Assembly: GCA_002224055.1 (NCBI GenBank)
Contig: AZLU01000198.1
Coordinates: 1 to 64,000, forward strand
Direction of reading: 5' to 3'
Length of the DNA: 64,000 nt
Source of the DNA: Pezizomycotina sp. ARF18
Lineage: Eukaryota > Ascomycota
Notes under the pieces: generated by a model
Databases searched by the model: none
Told to the model about the DNA's origin: nothing
The model's input: only the letters and a program-made list of their open reading frames with translations
Translations under genes and position numbers: made by a program
In this document: positions 61,073-64,000 of the stretch, one piece after another
Numbering within the stretch: position 1 is the first letter of the stretch
How the letters are laid out: every line of letters begins with the position of its first letter

Positions 61073-61480
61073 CTTACTTTCTGCTTATAAAACAGAGAGG
61101 AAAAGCTATTATCATTTTTGTATAGCAACACAGTTAGCCTTTCTTTTTAAAACATGGGATATTCCACCTATTCCGATTCTTTATAGCAAAGGCTTTCGCT
61201 TTATTTTCGTTTGCAAAAAGGATCAACAAAACCCTAACGTCATATGCATTCCTATACCTCCTATTGAAAGCGTTACTTCCTGCTTATAAATGAGAGGGAA
61301 AGTTTAACACGATCTCCGTATAGAAGGAGGGTTAGCCTTTATTTCGAAACGAGGGACATCTAACCTACTTTTATAATTGCAGTAGCGCTTTTCCGTTTTA
61401 TTTCGTTTACAAAAAGATCAACAGAACCCTAACACTAATGCGCTATAATAATAAACTCAGCCTTTCTTTAAAAAGTGAGG
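61073..61480. repeat. Two diverged tandem copies of a ~199-bp unit, plus a partial third
   Basis: The unit starting CTTACTTTCTGCTTATAAA at 61073 recurs as GTTACTTCCTGCTTATAAAT at 61272. Both copies continue with GTTAGCCTTT..., ...TTTCGTTTRCAAAAAG and RATCAACARAACCCTAAC in the same order; the latter lie 196 bp apart. A third partial match (CAGCCTTTCTTTAAAA) follows near 61455. Copies differ at many sites and by short indels. No gene overlaps. Confidence 0.65.
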
Positions 61481-61489
61481 CAGTGCTGA

Positions 61490-62470
61490 AAAGCCAGAGC
61501 TTAAGTTAATATCTATTGTAATATCTTTAACTTTTTTTAAAACGAAAATATACAGAATTCTAAATAATACTGAAGCCTAATAATAAACCATGAGAGAGCA
61601 TCCTTAGGCCACGAGGAAAGAAAGATATATTTTAGATGGGAAGGTTACATGACTTAGCATGCTACACAATAGCTGCGGTCCCCGTTTATTTTCGCAGTTT
61701 ACTATATGCTTTTCCCCTTTCATGAACGAGAAAGTGAAAAAGACGCAAAACGAGAAGGGAGGGAACGCCCCATTCTTTTTTTTCTGGAACGTGATGGAGC
61801 ACAGATAGCCATAGGACGTCAAATCATTAATCATACGCGGCAAGCACGTTGACGCCGAATTAGGCCTCTTATGTTTGTATGTATAATCAAAGTGACAAAT
61901 TCTTCGAGTACTCGAAGAGATAAAATCTTCCTTCTGCTTAAAGATATACTTGTGACGCTGTCCCTATTCGACATCCTTCCTTAGAACCGATACAAGGTAT
62001 TCTGCCTGTATTGAAAAGACCCTATGGCAGCGAATTAACTAAAGAATCCTAAAAAATACGCGGGAAGTAAGTAACAACCCCGAAGCAAAGCCCATGCCGT
62101 GACGAAAAATATTCCAGTATCATCTCGAAACAAGGATCGTGAACAAAAAAAGAGCCGTCAAGCGGAGAAAATGAAAAGTACAGGGATCAAAGAGGGGCCG
62201 CCAAACACAAGCTAAACAGAAACCGATAAAGTCGGCTCGTCTGAAGACGACAGCTCAAGAAGAAAGACAAAAAAAGACACCAAAATATTGCCTTGAGAAG
62301 GTAAAATAGAAGAAAACGGCGGGATTTTATCAAAGAAAAATGATAAAGGTGAAGCCAAAGGTTCTTCCAGAAAAGAGGACGTTTTTGAGGCAGGCAAGCC
62401 AGCAAAAGGAGTCAAAAAAAAAAAAAAAAAAAAAAGGGGAAATCGCCAAACCTCTGAATAACGCCCTTTT
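61490..62470. other. Intergenic; A-run at 62417-62437
   Basis: No gene. A minus-strand frame at 61604-61843 lacks any pattern. A run of about 21 A lies at 62417-62437, past the end of the next minus-strand gene. Confidence 0.45.
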
Positions 62471-62476
62471 GTATAT

Positions 62477-63315
62477 TCAGAAAATGAAAGGGAAAAAAAA
62501 GGAAAAGAAAAAAAAAAAATGCAAACCCCAAGAAATGCAAATGCCACTCCCCAGTATCAAATCAAACTTCCTCTCCCTCAGTAACCTCACCATCGCTCCC
62601 GACTCCAGAATCACAATCAACTCACACTCAATCTCAATCCCAACCTCCGTCTCAATGGCAACCTGCGATCCGTCGCTCGTCTCCTCATCCGCCTCCTTCA
62701 TATCATCATCATCATCATCATTATCATCAAAGACGTTCTTCCACATCTCCACCGCCGAAGGACCTGCGAGTTCCGCAACCGTGGCAGCCGCGCGCGGATC
62801 CCCCTCGGCGTCCCAAACCATCCTCATGAGCCTGACGAAGAAACCTCCAGCGCGGCCGCCGTCTTCTCCGACGTATGGAACTCGACGGAGAGCAAATCGA
62901 GCACGTCCTATTACCAAGCTCGATCTGCCTGTCCACGAGCTGGCGCGTCTTCCAGCTAACCAGCCTCTTCTGCACGTTCGTCTCCCCGGAGCTTCCTCGT
63001 CAAGTAACAAGTAATTATGGCGCGCGAGGGATTTCTGATCGGTTTCCTTCCCTTCGACGGCGAGTATGGCGTTGGATACGGTGCAGAAAGCTCGCGGCCT
63101 TTTTCCCACTCGTAGCGAGGGTGCGGAGGAAGTAGCGCGTGACGGCGAGGAAGGCGATGAACTCATGTCATCCTGTCTTTTCCGCTGAGGCCGCGTGGGC
63201 GATCGTGTTCCCGACTTCGCGAGCCACATGAGCATGGCTTGCGCGCGGCCAGATTCGAGACCGAAGCACCTCTTCGCACTAAATAATTTGTCGGCACGCT
63301 TCTATATTCTTTCTT

Positions 63316-63349
<34 letters not shown>

Positions 63350-64000
63350 GGGGGGGGGGGGGGGGGGAGGTAAGGAGAGTAAAACACTTACTGATCGACT
63401 GCTCATTATGATCCGTGCACAAACCATAAAAAAATTACAAAGCGCACGCATATCGCTCCCGAACCTATCCGTACGCGCGCGGCGGGCGCGCTCCACAATT
63501 CCCGTGCTTCGCAATCTCCGACTCGCGTAGCTGGTGCAGGTGGGTATGAATAACATCCGAACACGCGAGAACAATCTCTTTGCGCGTATCGTGGTCGAGC
63601 GGAACGTGCGGACGCGCGGATAGCGAGGTCGTCGAGGGTATTATACTCCGTCTCCGGGTACAGCTTCTGTGCGAACGACGACTCGGCGGTCTAGCTTTCG
63701 TAGCGAGCTTCGGGCGGCCTTGGTGGCGGATTTGAGGAAGGATTTCTTGGGAGAAACAGAGGACGCTCGGTTTCAAAACGGTCAGAGGGGCGAAGAGGAC
63801 CTTTTAGGGAAGCGGCAGATTTGGTGGGGGAATCGGACTGGGGCTGGAGGAGGCGGCGGGTATCGTTGTTGACCGTGATCTGGTTCAAGGTCTCGACGGC
63901 GTTAAAGTAGTTGATGGACGTGGTACGGGGTTGCACCGCCGGTTTAGCTCTAGCGAATTCCGAACGGGGCGGGCGAACTCTCTGATTTGTACTTCGTTCT
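62477..64000 (-). CDS. Hypothetical protein gene, partial at right edge, frames broken
   Basis: GC-rich coding-like minus-strand pieces run from the window edge leftwards: SINYFNAVETLNQITVNNDT (about 63910), LYPETEYNTLDDLAIRAS (about 63660), DHDTRKEIVLACSDVIHTHL with HQLRESEIAKHG (about 63590-63510). After a spacer holding a G/C and A/T homopolymer pair they resume: FIAFLAVTRYFLRTLATSGK (about 63160), VQKRLVSWKTRQLVDRQIEL (about 62970), GFFVRLMRMVWDAEGDPRAA and VEMWKNVFDDNDDDDD (about 62840-62700), then an acidic C-terminus ending near 62480. The spacer (about 63300-63420) is probably an intron. I do not recognise the family; the composition suggests an intracellular helical protein. At least four frame changes occur. 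Confidence 0.45.
63318..63367. repeat. Adjacent T(~30) and G(~19) homopolymers
   Basis: A T-run of about 30 directly abuts a G-run of about 19 on the plus strand. It lies in what is probably an intron of the minus-strand gene. The exact lengths are unlikely to be reliable. Confidence 0.9.

Noticed and set aside
61225-61435. AACCCTAAC resembling a telomere repeat
   Set aside because: Occurs singly, once per diverged 199-bp unit, not as a hexamer array.

Overview
This window is nuclear DNA of a filamentous ascomycete (Pezizomycotina). The signs are short introns (about 60-110 bp) with GTAAGT-type donors and CTAAC-type branch points, fungal-specific families (SAT4 rhodopsin-like membrane protein, Mnn1 mannosyltransferase, berberine-bridge-type FAD oxidase, TAP-like hydrolase, F-box expansions), and a Ty1/Copia remnant whose C-to-T and G-to-A load fits repeat-induced point mutation (RIP). 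Islands of fairly GC-rich genes sit in AT-rich, gene-poor DNA full of poly-A/T tracts and (AAAT)n-like simple repeats.

Layout. 1-4.3 kb: a partial gene at the edge and one unrecognised coiled-coil or charged gene (minus). 4.3-8.7 kb: a GC-rich block on the minus strand holding an ankyrin-repeat gene and a charged downstream gene (or one large gene). 13.1-14.3 kb: F-box paralog 1. 15.0-15.7 kb: a secreted orphan. 17.2 kb: an acidic orphan. 19.7-21.5 kb: a SAT4-type integral membrane protein with a His-rich N-terminus. 22.4 kb: an intact two-domain cystine-knot secreted miniprotein. 23.9-25.8 kb: a secreted FAD oxidase. 26.2-29.1 kb: F-box paralogs 2 and 3, convergent. 30.7-32.6 kb: a secreted polyamine-oxidase-like flavoprotein. 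35.2-36.6 kb: an Mnn1-type mannosyltransferase. 40.2-42.7 kb: three further cystine-knot genes in a row. 43.7-47.4 kb: a secreted orphan and a TAP-like hydrolase. 48.0-49.1 kb: a PAF-acetylhydrolase/lipase-like secreted protein. 49.8 kb: a Copia solo LTR. 50.5-51.5 kb: a UbiA-type prenyltransferase. 57.4-59.4 kb: a large secreted, extremely repetitive Q/K/E and S/K-rich protein. 60.0-60.9 kb: a thioredoxin-like gene cut off by a RIP-degraded Copia remnant. 62.5-64.0 kb: a partial unrecognised gene.

The most interesting signal is a four-gene family of secreted six-cysteine (inhibitor-cystine-knot-like) miniproteins. Each knot module is carried by its own exon, and every intron I can place is phase 1, falling two or three residues before Cys II. 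That arrangement allows whole knot modules to be duplicated without breaking frame; two of the four genes are already doubled. The window is also rich in secreted proteins, about ten with visible signal peptides.

A technical signal runs through the whole window. Most multi-exon host genes show one or more reading-frame breaks, and at eight sites checked by eye the family-consistent frame needs exactly one more base in a short homopolymer. This looks like long-read homopolymer under-calling rather than mass pseudogenisation, so gene models here should be read as frame-broken by assembly until polished. No rRNA, convincing tRNA or CRISPR array was seen.
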